Position numbers and translations under genes: made by a program
In this document: piece by piece, positions 30,770 through 41,969 of the stretch
Position numbering within the stretch: the first letter of the stretch is position 1
Layout: each line of letters starts with the position of its first letter
Assembly (NCBI GenBank): GCA_958450365.1
Contig: CAUEEP010000895.1
Span: 62,001 to 126,000 of the forward strand
Reading direction: 5' to 3'
Source of the DNA: Mesorhabditis belari
Taxonomy: Eukaryota; Nematoda; Chromadorea; Rhabditida; Rhabditidae
DNA: 64,000 nucleotides
The notes under the pieces: generated by a model
The model's input: the letters and a program-made list of their open reading frames with translations, nothing else
Databases searched by the model: none
Told to the model about the DNA's origin: nothing

Positions 30770-30875
30770 TAGATCTGTTGGCCTGCTAGATCAACTAGAT
30801 CTGCTATATCAGCTAGATCTGCTAGATCTCCTAGATCAGCTAGATCAGCTAGATCAGCTAGATCAGCTAGATCTA
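30770..30875. repeat. 9-bp AGCTAGATC array
   Basis: About ten units; the motif is close to palindromic (GATCTAGCTAGATC). Confidence 0.8.
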
Positions 30876-31460
30876 AATGACTAGATTCAAGTCAATTTGT
30901 CTCTTTAAAGAGACAAGCATTAATAATTTGTAAGCAAAGCTAACAGTGAACGAGATCAGGTTGATCTTGATCAGCCCGATCAATTCAGAAGCTAGATCAA
31001 AGCCAGAGTTGGTGCCAAGTTCACAGCTTGTTCTCCAAATGATCTACAAATTCAGAGTTATTCTAGAAAAAGTCTGTAAATCTGAAAGCATTTCTAGTCA
31101 AGCTGGGACAGGGTAAGCCGAAATTGATTACTCGGCTCAATAATTTGTAATATAATGGCCAATATAATGGCCAATATAATGGCTCAATAAGCTTTTTTCT
31201 TTGGAACTATTTCATTAGCTTTCATTAAATTTCATTAAATTTCATTAAATTTCATTAAATTTCATTAAATTACATTAAATTACATTACTATTTCAAAACT
31301 TAATCCATTTCTTCTCACTCACTAATCAAAAGAGCAATGAAAGATGAGTTTTTCCTTCTCAATCGACCGGCTTTCTCTCATCGAATCGACCAATATAATG
31401 GCACTAATTGCGTGTTAGTTCTCTTTTCCATCTCATCAATTGACACTTTTCCTTTCCAAG
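30876..31460. other. spacer with a 10-bp ATTTCATTAA array
   Basis: 31215-31285 holds seven units of the decamer; a TATAATGGCCAA triplication lies at about 31150-31185. No gene. Confidence 0.5.
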
Positions 31461-31469
31461 ACCAATAAA

Positions 31470-31580
31470 TGAAGTATTAAGCCTCTCTTTCTCTTTCTCT
31501 CTCTCTTCCTCTTTCTCTTTCTCTTCCTCTTCCTCTTCCTCTTTCTCTTCCTCTCCCTCTTTCTCTTTCTCTTTCCATTC
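31470..31580. repeat. pyrimidine tract (TTTCTC/TTCCTC)
   Basis: C/T-only simple repeat of about 105 bp. The minus-strand Arg-Lys frame is an artefact. Confidence 0.85.
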
Positions 31581-32037
31581 ACTCGAACCTCTTTCATATA
31601 AAAGCCATCACTTGGGATTTGTTTTAAAGAGATACTGAGCTTTATGCTCAAAACGCACCCCTTCTAGCACACTAGATTTGTCAATTATTCTCAGAACAAT
31701 AAAAAGAATAGCGAAGAATCGGGATAGTGGAAAAGAATTGTTCAGCACAACAAGAAACTCGACTTTCTGGAAGATCTTTAGAAACGAATCTTGAGAAATT
31801 TAAAAAAAAACCCCATCAATTCAAAGACTCATTTTGATTTCCCAATCCCATAGACATTCAAATGAAGTCCAATTCCAGAGTTGTCTCAATGAAAAAAAGT
31901 TCCCATGAAAGTCATTCAATTTCGTCCTTCACCAAAACAAAAAAAAGTGACTCCCAATTTTGGAGGGGGATTTTTTGGAGGGATTTTTAAGAAAGAAAAA
32001 ACTCTTTCTTTCTTTCTTTTTTTGATGGATGACTCTA

Positions 32038-32285
32038 TGGAAAAGAAAGAAAGAAGGAGACAAAGAAGGAGACAAAGAAGGAGAGAAAGAAGGAGAGAAA
32101 GAAGGAGAGAAAGAAGGAGAGAAAGAAGGAGAGAAAGAAGGAGAGAAAGAAGGAGAGAAAGAAGGAGAGAAAGAAGGAGAGAAAGAAGGAGAGAAAGAAG
32201 GAGAGAAAGAAGGAGAGAAAGAAGGAGAGAAAGAAGGAGAGAAAGAAGGAGAGAAAGAAGGAGAGAAAGAAAGAAAAGAAAAAAA
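32038..32285. repeat. 12-bp polypurine minisatellite (GAAGGAGAGAAA), about 20 copies
   Basis: A/G-only on the plus strand for nearly 250 bp and almost perfectly periodic. Forward frames give Glu-Gly-Glu-Lys or Arg-rich repeats and the reverse Phe-Leu-Ser repeats, all artefacts. Confidence 0.95.
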
Positions 32286-32865
32286 TGATTAAAAAAGCGA
32301 ACACCTCATTAAAGAGAACCGATTTCTTTAGGGAGAATTGAATGAATTGTGATGGGAAAAGGGAAAGCAACGCCATTTAACCCAAATAGATGACTTTGTG
32401 ATGATAAGTGTAACACTGGGTACTGTACACTTCAAAATATTCATAACATGAATATTTTGAAGTGTTAGAGATTCCTGAAATCAGATAAGCCAAAATTAAT
32501 CACTGCAGACTTGGATAGGTGATGAAGATGCTTGGCTAAGCTTAAGCCAAAGCCTAAGCTAGACTAGGTCATGCTAGGCACAGTTGGGCTAGACTAGGAG
32601 AAACTAGAGCAGTCTAGAGCAATCTAAAGTGATCAGGGTATGCCAGAGCAAGGTGAATCAAGCAGTTTCTTTCTGGAGAGCTTTCAGCACTACGAATTAA
32701 AGCTAAAGCGAACTAAACAGATAGAAAGCTGGTGAGCTTTTTATTTGCACTTTATAGAAACGTGAGGAATCCGAATCTCAAATCAAATCGATCTCAAATC
32801 GATCAAATGAGTTTCCAGGAGTGTAGAATCTCAATCGAAAGTTTGAAGTAAAATACTAGAACGAC
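32286..32865. other. spacer containing a perfect 18-bp-arm palindrome
   Basis: 32427-32465 is ACACTTCAAAATATTCAT, AAC, then its exact complement. The rest is unassigned. Confidence 0.6.
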
Positions 32866-32869
32866 GTAA

Positions 32870-33005
32870 ACGATACGACGTAAAATACTACGTACGAGAC
32901 GTAGAATACTACGTACGACGACGTAGAATACTACGTACGATACGTAGAATACTACGTACGACGACGTAGAATACTATGTACGTAAAATACGTAAAATACT
33001 ACGTA
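32870..33005. repeat. GTAGAATACTACGTACGAC array
   Basis: About six units of 17-22 bp with palindromic TACGTA centres. Confidence 0.8.
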
Positions 33006-33044
33006 AAGTACTAAGTAACACAAAAGAAAAATGAAAACAAAAGC

Positions 33045-33112
33045 TAGATCAGGGAACGAACCATGACCATACGGCCGGCAATCTGAAGCTTTAGCCACTA
33101 GGCTACTAAGAT
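33045..33112 (-). other. tRNA-like remnant
   Basis: Minus strand: TAGCCTAGTGGCTAAAGC (A-box type) and GGTTCGTTCCC (B-box type) at tRNA spacing. The acceptor stem cannot be paired, so it is a tRNA pseudogene or a decayed tRNA-derived repeat. Confidence 0.45.
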
Positions 33113-33690
33113 ATCTTTTCTTGGGCAGGAAGGACCGTTTTAAAGCTCCCGTTTTGACGCTTTCAATTCTATAAAGTGGACTGGGTATCTAGAAAAAAGT
33201 TTTCCAAATCCCGACCTGCTTTTAAGTCTCCAAAATTCGCTGGAATTCGAAAGAATGCTGCGTTATAAAGTAGAAGAACATTAGAAAACTTGTAACTCAC
33301 TTCTAAAAGAAGAACATTAGAAAACTTGTAACTTGTTTAAAAATCACTTCATCAATAGTCTATTTTCCTAACAATTTGTCATCATTTCATTCCTCAAAAG
33401 CCGCTTATTCAAAAGGATGATAAAAATAAAGAGATCTCTGGCTTTGGGAATGATGAGGAATAAAGGTTGTGTATACTTAAAAATCGAATTACATTCGAAA
33501 AAGAAGATACAATGATTTGAAAGTGAACAAGTTGTAAAAGTTTTCAGCAAAAGCATGCAAAAAAATTCGCCCAAATTCCCTCACTCAATCACAAGAATGC
33601 GTCAAATTAAAGAAAATCGGAGCTCGCAAAATCTATTATGGTATTTATAGAAACAAAAAACATAATGATAGTTTGAGAAATGTTTCAACC
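33113..33690. other. unassigned AT-rich sequence
   Basis: ATCGGAGCTCGCAAAATCT at 33616 recurs at 34026, flanking the next array. A tandem AGAAGAACATTAGAAAACTT pair lies at about 33265-33330. Confidence 0.4.
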
Positions 33691-34022
33691 TAGCGATGAC
33701 CTGGATCCTGTAGGTCAGCTCCAGGCCTGGACCCTGTAGACCTAGACCTGAAATCACTATGGGGCCTAGACCTGAACCCCGCGATGACCTGGATCCTGTA
33801 GGTCAGATCCAGGCCTGGACCCTGTAGACCTAGACCTGAAATCACTATGGGGCCTAGACCTGAACCCCGCGATGACCTGGGTCCTGTAGGTCAGATCCAG
33901 GCCTGGACCCTGTAGACCTAGACCTGAAATCACTATGGGGCCTAGACCAGAACCCCGCGATGACCTGGGTCCTGTAGGTCAGATCCAGGCCTGGACCCTG
34001 TAGGCCTAGACCCTATAGGCCA
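33691..34022. repeat. 88-bp minisatellite, about 3.8 copies
   Basis: Units start GATGACCTGG at 33695, 33783, 33871 and 33959, exactly 88 bp apart and over 95% alike by eye. Related CCTGGATCCTGTAGG text reappears at 37160-37380, beyond the 2.5-kb element. Confidence 0.93.
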
Positions 34023-34660
34023 TAAAATCGGAGCTCGCAAAATCTTATACGATATTTATAGAAACAAAAAAATGATACTTGATAAATATTTTTGTTAAGA
34101 TTTAAAGGGATTTTATTTCTTGAACATATGAAATGAAATGACATCGATAAGCTAGGATCCAGGAGATTTCTTCTGTCTGAACACTACAAAAATCGGAAAT
34201 CTGATCGTCATATTGCTAGAATTTGCATGAGATCTTTGAATTTTGAATATTTTGGCAAATTTACCGTGATACTTGAAATAGTCTGTCGGGTGAAAGCCTA
34301 GATTTTAGGGGAAACAGTTAGCAGGGAAGTTCCGGGGTCAGTCCAGGTCTAGCCAAAGCCAGCTCCAAAGCTAGCTTCGAAGCTTCAAAGCCAGCTCCAA
34401 AGCTAGCTTCAGAGCTCCAAAGCAGGCTCCAAAGCTTCAAAGCCAACACCAAAGCCTGGATTGTAATTCGTACAGCTATTAAGGCCTAAAGCGTAAATTT
34501 CTGTAACCCGTAAAGGTGTTCTCTCTTTTACTTAAAATCTTATAGCTTGTGCAATTTTGAAAGCAAAATGTGCATGGCTTTTACATATAATAGTTTGAGA
34601 AATGTTTTAACCTAGCTATGGCCTGGCACATCGATTACACCCCTATGTAAATTTTTTTTT
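34023..34660. repeat. duplicated flank and CAAAGC repeat
   Basis: 34024-34075 and 34588-34625 are second copies of the text flanking the 88-bp array on its left. 34360-34460 carries AAGCCAGCTCCAAAGCT-type repeats. Confidence 0.55.
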
Positions 34661-37140
34661 TCTTTAAATCAAAAATCCGAACACTACAAATTTTAAGTTA
34701 GGCCCAAAAATGAACGGAAAAAATAAAATGATCCGAAAAGCATCATCCAAAATTTCAGAATTAAAGGCGGCGACTTTGATGTTAGTGAAATTTCATATTT
34801 CATCGAACCATAAAGTGTTATATGTCGTTCAATAGCTCTTTTCACGCTCTTTCAGAATGCTGAATTGAGTTTTTGTGGAATTCTATTTTTCCATGAAATT
34901 TTTTCCATATTCGGCGCCGAAAAGTCAAAATAATTTTTTTCACGAAAATCTAGCTGATAAACTAGGCTCAAAAAGCAAATTTCTGAATTCTACGCAAAAA
35001 GTTGGTCGGGAATTGTTTTTTAATTTTGTGTTTTGGTCAATGGAAACGCGAGCTCTGAAAACTAGGTTTTTTAGAAGTGCGCGGTTATATGGTCCACGCG
35101 CACCTTTGATGTTGGTAAAATTTTTCTTTTGTGTCAAATCATCAAGTGTTATATATCATTCGAAAGCATTTTTATGTGTTTAAACATAGCAGAAAGAATT
35201 TCCCAAAAACTTTGACTTTTTATTAGTTTTCTCCGATTTTATAATCTGGAATGCAGTTTTTTTCTGGTTCTGCGGTACTTGCAGATCTGATATAGTATAG
35301 AAAAAATTGATTCTATTTATAAGCATGAATTAGACAAAAAAAAGAATCGCAATTGAACATTAAGCAAAAAGGAGGAAATTAAGATGTCATCTTTCCATCA
35401 TCATTGAGGAGAACAACATAACCGAGCCACTTGAGCGGGTTCATTAATCGCTCTTCTTGTGGTCCTGTCTTGTTTCGAGCAAATTCAGATTCTAGCCTGC
35501 TGTGAACTGCCTCAATGCCCTCTCCGGATGCATTTCCGATGAATTTATGCTCATGGACAAATGGGCCAAGATGTAAGAGTAGAGCATGGACCAGTACACT
35601 TTGTCCAAAACCACCAACTTTTTCTAGTTCATCGCAAAGAATCGCTATTTGGCAGCAATTTCTGGCTTTTGAATGTTTGCCTTTGCAAGCCAAATCTTTT
35701 ATTTCTTTATCCGAAAGAACACTTTTAGCGGTTGAAACCATTTGAGACCATTTGTTGAACTCGCGTAATGCAGAAATGACGACTTGATAGGAACGGGAGG
35801 AAGAAACGACTGCTAAATCAGAAATCACTGAGGATCGACAGAGATTCTTTATATCGTTTCCGTTGAAACGAGCATAGATAATCCCATCACTCTTCCGATT
35901 CACATCCAACTTCCATTTTCGACAAACATCTTGGAAAGTCTGAGAGGACCCTTCGAGTTTCACCAATTGTTCAAAAAGTTGGTTTCCAATCTTGATTTTT
36001 GCATGAAGTATTGGGGGAATTACCAAACTTCGAGAAACATTTAATAGATTTTCTTTTTTTGCCTGCAGACCTTTTACTTTTGAAATCGTCGCTTCCACCG
36101 AAGGGTCACTCCGATCAGCATATTGTTGAAAATCAATTGAATCCTTATCAGCGGATGGTTTTTTGTCAAACCTCTTGTTGCACCATAAACATCCAAACGT
36201 CATCGCACAGGAAAGACCAAAATTGGTGTTCAAGAAAGATAGATCTCCACCGAGAAACCGATCTCCACCGGCTCCTGATGTTCGTCCCATCGGCAAATTA
36301 TAACTTTTGCTTTGAAAGTGTTGGAAATACGAATGTAATAAGAAAAATAATAATAAGCTAATAATCAAAAAATAAATAATCGGGAAGCCAAATTGTCTGT
36401 AACTAAATGATTTTCTCCTGCGATTGACATTTATAACTTTATCATCTGTCATGCCTTTGGCATAGTAATTTATCGAGTAATTGTCAAGGCAGTCTGTATT
36501 TGTCTGTGCACCTGGGTTGCCTACATAAACTCCAGAGGTAAACTGCATTCCAGATTATAAAATCGGAGAAAACTAATAAAAAGTCAAAGTTTTTGGGAAA
36601 TTCTTTCTGCTATGTTTAAACACATAAAAATGCTTTCGAATGATATATAACACTTGATGATTTGACACAAAAGAAAAATTTTACCAACATCAAAGGTGCG
36701 CGTGGACCATATAACCGCGCACTTCTAAAAAACCTAGGTTTCAGAGCTCACGTTTCCATTGACCAAAACACAAAATTAAAAAACAATTCCCGACCAACTT
36801 TTTGCGTAGAATTCAGTAATTTGCTTTTTGAGCCTAGTTTATCAGCTAGATTTTCGTGAAAAAAAATTATTTTGACTTTTCGGCGCCGAATATGGAAAAA
36901 ATTTCATGGAAAAATAGAATTCCACAAAAACTCAATTCAGCATTCTGAAAGAGCGTGAAAAGAGCTTTTGAATGACATATAACACTTTATGGTTCGATGA
37001 AATATGAAATTTCACTAACATCAAAGTCGCCGCCTTTAATTCTGAAATTTTGGATGATGCTTTTCGGATCATTTTATTTTTTCCGTTCATTTTTGGGCCT
37101 AACTTAAAATTTGTAGTGTTCGGATTTTTGATTTAAAGAC
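34661..37140. mobile_element. 2.5-kb element with about 595-bp terminal inverted repeats
   Basis: 34661-35256 is the near-exact reverse complement of 36543-37140. Shared phrases include CTTTAAATCAAAAATCCGAA at the outer ends and GATTTTATAATCTGGAATGC at the inner ends. The arms enclose one 389-codon minus-strand frame. CCTATGT occurs just outside both ends (34642-34648 and 37155-37161) and may be a target duplication, but the exact termini are unclear. Superfamily not determined. Confidence 0.8.
35379..36548 (-). CDS. transposase-like protein of a long-TIR element (389 aa)
   Basis: The largest intact frame in the window, starting at an ATG inside the inner end of the right inverted repeat. 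A hydrophobic segment is at about residues 53-72 (FPIIYFLIISLLLFFLLHSY). Then come GDLSFLNTNFGLSCAMTFGCLWC (residues about 99-121, quoted in part: GDLSFL and FGCLWC), PPILHAKIKIGNQLFEQL (about 175-192) and GEGIEAVHSRLESEF near the C-terminus. The order GD.xFL, C.WC, P..LH..+.I.N.LFE, then E.GIEA.H resembles transposon-related proteins repeated in nematode and cnidarian genomes (from memory, not searched). The N-terminal catalytic part seems missing, so the element may be non-autonomous. The membrane segment may be chance coding from element DNA. Confidence 0.55.
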   Translation of the reverse strand: MQFTSGVYVGNPGAQTNTDCLDNYSINYYAKGMTDDKVINVNRRRKSFSYRQFGFPIIYFLIISLLLFFLLHSYFQHFQSKSYNLPMGRTSGAGGDRFLGGDLSFLNTNFGLSCAMTFGCLWCNKRFDKKPSADKDSIDFQQYADRSDPSVEATISKVKGLQAKKENLLNVSRSLVIPPILHAKIKIGNQLFEQLVKLEGSSQTFQDVCRKWKLDVNRKSDGIIYARFNGNDIKNLCRSSVISDLAVVSSSRSYQVVISALREFNKWSQMVSTAKSVLSDKEIKDLACKGKHSKARNCCQIAILCDELEKVGGFGQSVLVHALLLHLGPFVHEHKFIGNASGEGIEAVHSRLESEFARNKTGPQEERLMNPLKWLGYVVLLNDDGKMTS

Positions 37141-37154
37141 GATTATTTTTGTAA

Positions 37155-37400
37155 CCTATGTGCCTGGATCCTGTAGGCCAGAGCCAGGCCTGGACCCTCT
37201 AGGCCTGGACTCTATACACCAGATCCAGGCCTAGACCCTATAGGCCGGATCACGGCCTGAACCCTGTAAGCAATGTCCAGGCTTGGACCCTGAAAGCTAC
37301 AGGTCCAGACCTGGGCCATGTAAGCCAAGTCTAGGCCTGACCCTGGAACCCAAGTCCAGGCCTGTTTCCTGGCAGGCTTATTATTAGATTTTTTTGTTTA
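37155..37400. repeat. degenerate CCTGGACCCTGTAGGCC repeats
   Basis: Irregular 30-40 bp units with GCCAGAGCCAGGCCTGGACC relate to the 88-bp array at 33.7 kb. Confidence 0.7.
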
Positions 37401-37985
37401 TTGAAGCAAAACCGGGTCAGGATCTAGCTTCAGGTTGACCCAGAAATGCCTCTAAAACAATCCTAGCTACAGTATTTGGATACAATTTCGGTAGTACGGT
37501 GCTTTATTTTTTAAACTGATGCTGGATTCAAAATCTCGATTGCAACAAAGCCAAAGGCATTCATTTTCTATTGTAAAAGACATTTAGAAGTTCAACATTG
37601 AAGACAAAGAAATTTCAAGGTAAAAAGAATTCATCGAGGTTTTTAAAAGATAAAAAACTATCATAAAAGATTTCCAAAACTACAAAGTCATGTTGAAATC
37701 GGATTTGAACTTATGCATTCAATGATTTAGATGAACATAGAAAGAATGAGATGGAGGGGAGTGGAGGAGGGGAGGGGCTAAGAAAAGAGTCGAAGATGAT
37801 TGTCCTCTCTTTCTCAACAATCGACTCGATGAGTTGAAAAAAGGGGCGGCGCTGGGATGGGAAAGAAATCCGATGAATGGAAACGAGAGATCCAATCATC
37901 GTCTTTCTACATTTGGGAAAGGGTTTAGTGCGATTCTTTTTCGCTTTTTCGAGGATTTACTTACTTGACGACTCAGTAAGTTGTA
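37401..37985. other. unassigned sequence
   Basis: A short GGAGGGGAGGGG purine run near 37755. No gene. Confidence 0.4.
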
Positions 37986-37989
37986 AAGG

Positions 37990-38290
37990 ATTTGGTTTAA
38001 GGAAAAGCTACAAGCTTAAGGAAAGCTACAGGTTTAAGCAAAGCTACAGGTTTAAGGAAAGCTACAAGTTTAAGGCGTTGCAATCTCGTAAAGCTCTTGA
38101 AGCAAATCATGTTTATCATGTTGATCAACCTTGTAAAGATTTTTGACAATAGATTCGATTCGATATTTCTTATAGTTTATGATTTCTGTACTGTTTCGTT
38201 TAAATCTTAAGTTAAACAGCTCAAGTAGTTAAACAGTTAAACAGTTAAGTTAAACAGCTCAAACAGTTAAACAGCTCTAAATGCTTCTGA
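37990..38290. repeat. short arrays: AAGCTACAGGTTTAAGGA and TTAAACAG
   Basis: Four 17-18-bp units at about 38005-38075, then an 8-bp TTAAACAG cluster at 38210-38275. Confidence 0.75.
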
Positions 38291-38499
38291 AAGTATTTCT
38301 CTGAATGCCAATGCTTCTAAATCTCATAAAATCAATTTCTCAAGTTTCAGTACATTGTAAAAATCTTTATCTAACTCTAAGACTGTCACTAGGACAAAGT
38401 TGACATCTAGTTGACATCTAGTTGACAAATTTGCATAAGAATCACAGGCAATTCAGCCAACAATTCCCCGGTTAGAGGTGCGAATGAATAGGGAAAGGT

Positions 38500-38585
38500 G
38501 GGGGGAAGAGGAGAAGAAGAGGAAGAAGAGGGGAAGAAGAGGAAGAAGAGGAAGAGAAGAGGAAGAAGAAGAGGAAGAAGACACG
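38500..38585. repeat. polypurine GAAGAAGAGGAA tract
   Basis: About 85 bp of A/G only; minus-strand Leu/Phe frame is an artefact. Confidence 0.85.
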
Positions 38586-39115
38586 AAAATGTAATCCCAT
38601 CATCGCCTTTCTTCAAATGAAAAGGTAAAAGGGGGATCGGCTGATCTCATTTATATTTTGTGGGAAATGGGGATAGAGTTGGTGAGTGGGAAAACTTCAA
38701 GAAACGATCTTCAAGCACATAAAGTTCAACTGTTTTAAATGGGTTACTGTATAGGATCAAAGCTGTAGCTAGGAAAACTTTGCCAGGAAGTCCCAACAAA
38801 GCTAAAGTTTTAACTAAGTCAAGCAAGCAAGTAAGCCAGCAAGCAAGCAAGCAAGCTTCCAGCTCAGCGCATTCAATGTCAGATTTAGATTCACTCTAGT
38901 TCTGGTATTCAGTAGTCTCTTGGGTCATTCTAAAAAGCATACACTTCAGAAAACTACCGTAATCAAACATTTTTCATTCAATCACTCGATCAAACTCAAT
39001 AGATTTGATAGATTTAGATTTGATTCGGGCATCACAAAGCTCAGTCAATGATATCAAAGCTGATAGTTTGACTAGTTTGACTATCAGTTCTGATAGTCAA
39101 AGTTTAACTTTGTCT
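38586..39115. other. unassigned sequence with AAGCAAGC tract
   Basis: An AAGCAAGC run at 38820-38857 and GTTTGACTATCAG-type inverted repeats at 39060-39100. No gene. Confidence 0.4.
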
Positions 39116-39119
39116 TTTT

Positions 39120-39161
39120 TTGTCTAAAATCTTTGTTTATCTGTTTGTCTGTTTGTCTGTT

Positions 39162-39204
<43 letters not shown>

Positions 39205-39235
39205 TTGTCTGTCTGTATGTCTGTCTGTTTTATCT
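39120..39235. repeat. TGTC/TGTT tetranucleotide repeat
   Basis: About 100 bp of GTCTGTTTGTCTGTCT. Confidence 0.9.
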
Positions 39236-39318
39236 AAAATGCCTGCCTTTTCAAAAACGGATTGATTGAGAACTAATTTTTATGTAAAATTCTTGTTTTA
39301 AAAAAGGGCACTTATCGG

Positions 39319-39683
39319 TTATACATCCACAGAGAATCCACAGAGACTCAACTCGGTTAAGCAAGAAGTTGACAACTTGAGAGTGGCGATTATGTTCAGT
39401 GAGCATCCCCCATCCGAGTCTTCTCGGTTATCGATTTTCGTTCTGATGAATGAGTGATCGATTGATCGATTGATCGATTGATCGATTGATCGACTGATCA
39501 CTTAAGGCGAGCACTCTACTTCTTCACTACTTCACTTCACTTCACTTCACTTCACTACACTTCACTTCACTGAACATAATCAGCTTCTTGATGAAGTTGA
39601 TGATGTTGATGTTGATGATGTTAATGTTGATGAAGTTGATGTTGATGAAGTGAAGTAGAGTGCTCGCCTGAAGTGATCAATAG

Positions 39684-39751
<68 letters not shown>

Positions 39752-39870
39752 ATCAATCAATCAATCGATCAATCAATCAATCGATCACTCATTCATCAGA
39801 ACGAAAATCGATAACCGATAAGACTCAAATGGGAATGCTTAAACAAGTTGAGACTTTGTGGATTTATAAT
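39319..39870. mobile_element. fold-back element with microsatellites in both arms
   Basis: The left arm (about 39319-39515) and right arm (about 39655-39870) are inverted copies. Matching blocks include CCACAGAGACTCAACTCGGT against GTTGAGACTTTGTGG, GATTTTCGTTCTGATGAATG against its complement, and AGGCGAGCACTCTACTTC against its complement. Both arms carry a GATTGATC/AATCAATC simple repeat at equivalent places. The centre is a GATGTTGATGAAGTT and ACTTC repeat. No credible gene. Confidence 0.7.
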
Positions 39871-40400
39871 CAACAAGTACCAAAAAAAATCACTGAACGA
39901 ATCGTTTTCAAATTCTACAGACTTATGCTATTAAATGAGATTTATCTTTTTATCTTTTATCTATCTTTTATCTATCTTTTATCTATCTTTAATATCAAAA
40001 TCGATTTGTATTGAAAGTGTTCAAATTTCGACTTTGGCATTGGTGGATTGAGTCTTTGCGTCATTGTAAATCCATAAAAATAACAACTTCCATGAATCTC
40101 ACAAAAGCCATTTTGTAGAGAAAAAATTCGACTTTTTCAGAGTTTAAATAGAAAACTCGTTAGTTGTTTTTAATAAAAATAAACTTTAAAAATCAAACTT
40201 AAAGAATTGTATAGAAGATTTGTTCACAAATGATCCCCTTCAATCCTTATTTGGTTCCCATGTCGCTTTTTCTGCTCACCGAAATCCTCCGAAAACTTTT
40301 TCTTCTCTTTCTCCCCATTTTTCTAATCAATCTCTAACCAAAACGATTACCGTACATTAATATGGATGGATGGAAATCATCATTCATCTCCTTCCCTTCA
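39871..40400. other. unassigned sequence
   Basis: CTATCTTTTAT repeat at 39945-39995; otherwise nothing seen. Confidence 0.4.
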
Positions 40401-40404
40401 ATTC

Positions 40405-40500
40405 AATTTCTTTTCTTTCTTTTCTTCTCTTTCTTTTCCTTTCTTTTTCTTTCTTTCCTTTCTTTTTCTTTCCTTTTTTTTTCTTTCTTTTCCTTTCCAT
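40405..40500. repeat. TTTCTTTCC pyrimidine tract
   Basis: C/T-only simple repeat; forward Phe/Ser/Leu frames are artefacts. Confidence 0.85.
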
Positions 40501-40829
40501 TCCCCATCACAAATAACCATAAATGGTGGCGATTTGCGGAGAGAAATTGAAAAAAAAGATGGAGTTTAAGGGAAGAAACTCTTAAAAACTATGGTGATTC
40601 CTCATTTTTCGAATTAGTCGAGATGGACGACGAGGAATTGGGATTGGATTGGATTGAGGGAAAGTTTGAGGAGTCACAATATTTCGATACAGATCAAAAC
40701 CTTTCAATCTTGAATATTTCAAGATTCTTTGTTTGGAAAGTTGGTATCTTTGTCGAAAGACTAGCCAAATTTAAGGCAAAGATTGTTCTCAAAAATTTGA
40801 GCATAGTGACGGCGAGAAAGGGAAATCTG

Positions 40830-41205
40830 GCTCAGTCGCTAAGCGGGAGGGGGGGGAAGGAATCTTATGCCGGAGCGGTTGGCCAGATGAGGAGCGGCTC
40901 GCTGGATGAGGAGCGACTGTGCGCCCGCATCAAGAGAGCTCCATGTCACTTGATTCTTCTTTTCCTCGGTTGACCAAACACTTTAACCCATCCCGAAAGG
41001 AACCGGTGTCTATCGGCAGCGTGTGTCAGATGACGAGCGATTGTGCTCGCGCACAAGGAACACTGCACCGGGATTTTTCTTGGTAAACGTCTTTCAATTG
41101 AGATTTAGTACTGAAAATTTGTATCCAAGGGTTTTCGGGGACGGGGAATCGATTGGTGGAGTTTGTTTTAACCCGGGGACTCATTTTGAAACGGTTTTAC
41201 CCTTG
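40830..41205 (-). repeat. dispersed GTGCGCGCGCACAAT-family repeat, copy 4 (inverted)
   Basis: On the minus strand: CCACCAATCGATTCCCCG, AACCCTTGGATACAAATTTTCAG, TTCCTTGTGCGCGAGCACAA and GTCATCTGACACACGCTGCC match copies at 27.6 and 53.3 kb. A second, decayed core follows at 40850-40950. The 116-aa and 67-aa plus frames over it are by-products. Confidence 0.7.
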
Positions 41206-41965
41206 AATAGAGCCCATGTCCAATGAAACAAACGATTCAAATCAAACGAATCAAAAAGGAAAGCGATACTGTACCTTTTTAAGAAATGCAAATCCCAAAA
41301 GTTGCCTTAATACTTGAGCTAGCACTTTCCTCAAACACAATTATTGCTTTTTAGATCTCTCAGATTTACTGATTACTGTATCCACTCGAAAATGAACTCT
41401 TCGCACTCAAGAAAAGCGCATTCGAGTATCCTTGAAATGCTCGAATCCTTAAACGATACAGTAATTGAAATCTTCACTTCAATTTTCTTTTTTTCCACTT
41501 TTCCCCATTCCCCATTTTGCCTAGGAAACACAATTTACGATAATTTCCTTTAAAAAGGGTGGCACTTGAGGAAAATTTCGAGAAAATGCGGTAAACTAAT
41601 CAAATTTTTTGGCTTTGTGAAATGCTTTTGATCTTAGGCATTAGTTTTGCAGCTTTGAATCATTTTAAATCAATCAGTCAATAAATCTAGTCATCATAAA
41701 GCACAAAAGAAGACCTTTTCTCTCAACTGATTAGCTAAACTTTTCTAAACGCCTAGAAAAGAAGTTCCCGTAATCCCAGGGTCTGTTAGCTGACCAAGCA
41801 AAGTTAAAGACCAGGGCTAGGGTTTAGGGACTATTGTGAGCCAGTAAATAGTCAAGCTTAAACCAGGCAGGCTAGTAACTGTCAATCATCCTACTATTGA
41901 CTGTCATTCTCCAAGAAATGGCTACTTAACGTAATGCTACGTGTCAGGGTACCGCCCAAAATACA
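41206..41965. other. unassigned sequence
   Basis: No gene or array seen. Confidence 0.4.
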
Positions 41966-41969
41966 GTAC

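Noticed and set aside
31905..32376. Arg/Glu- or Phe/Ser-rich proteins
   Set aside because: Translations of a purine-only tandem array on both strands.
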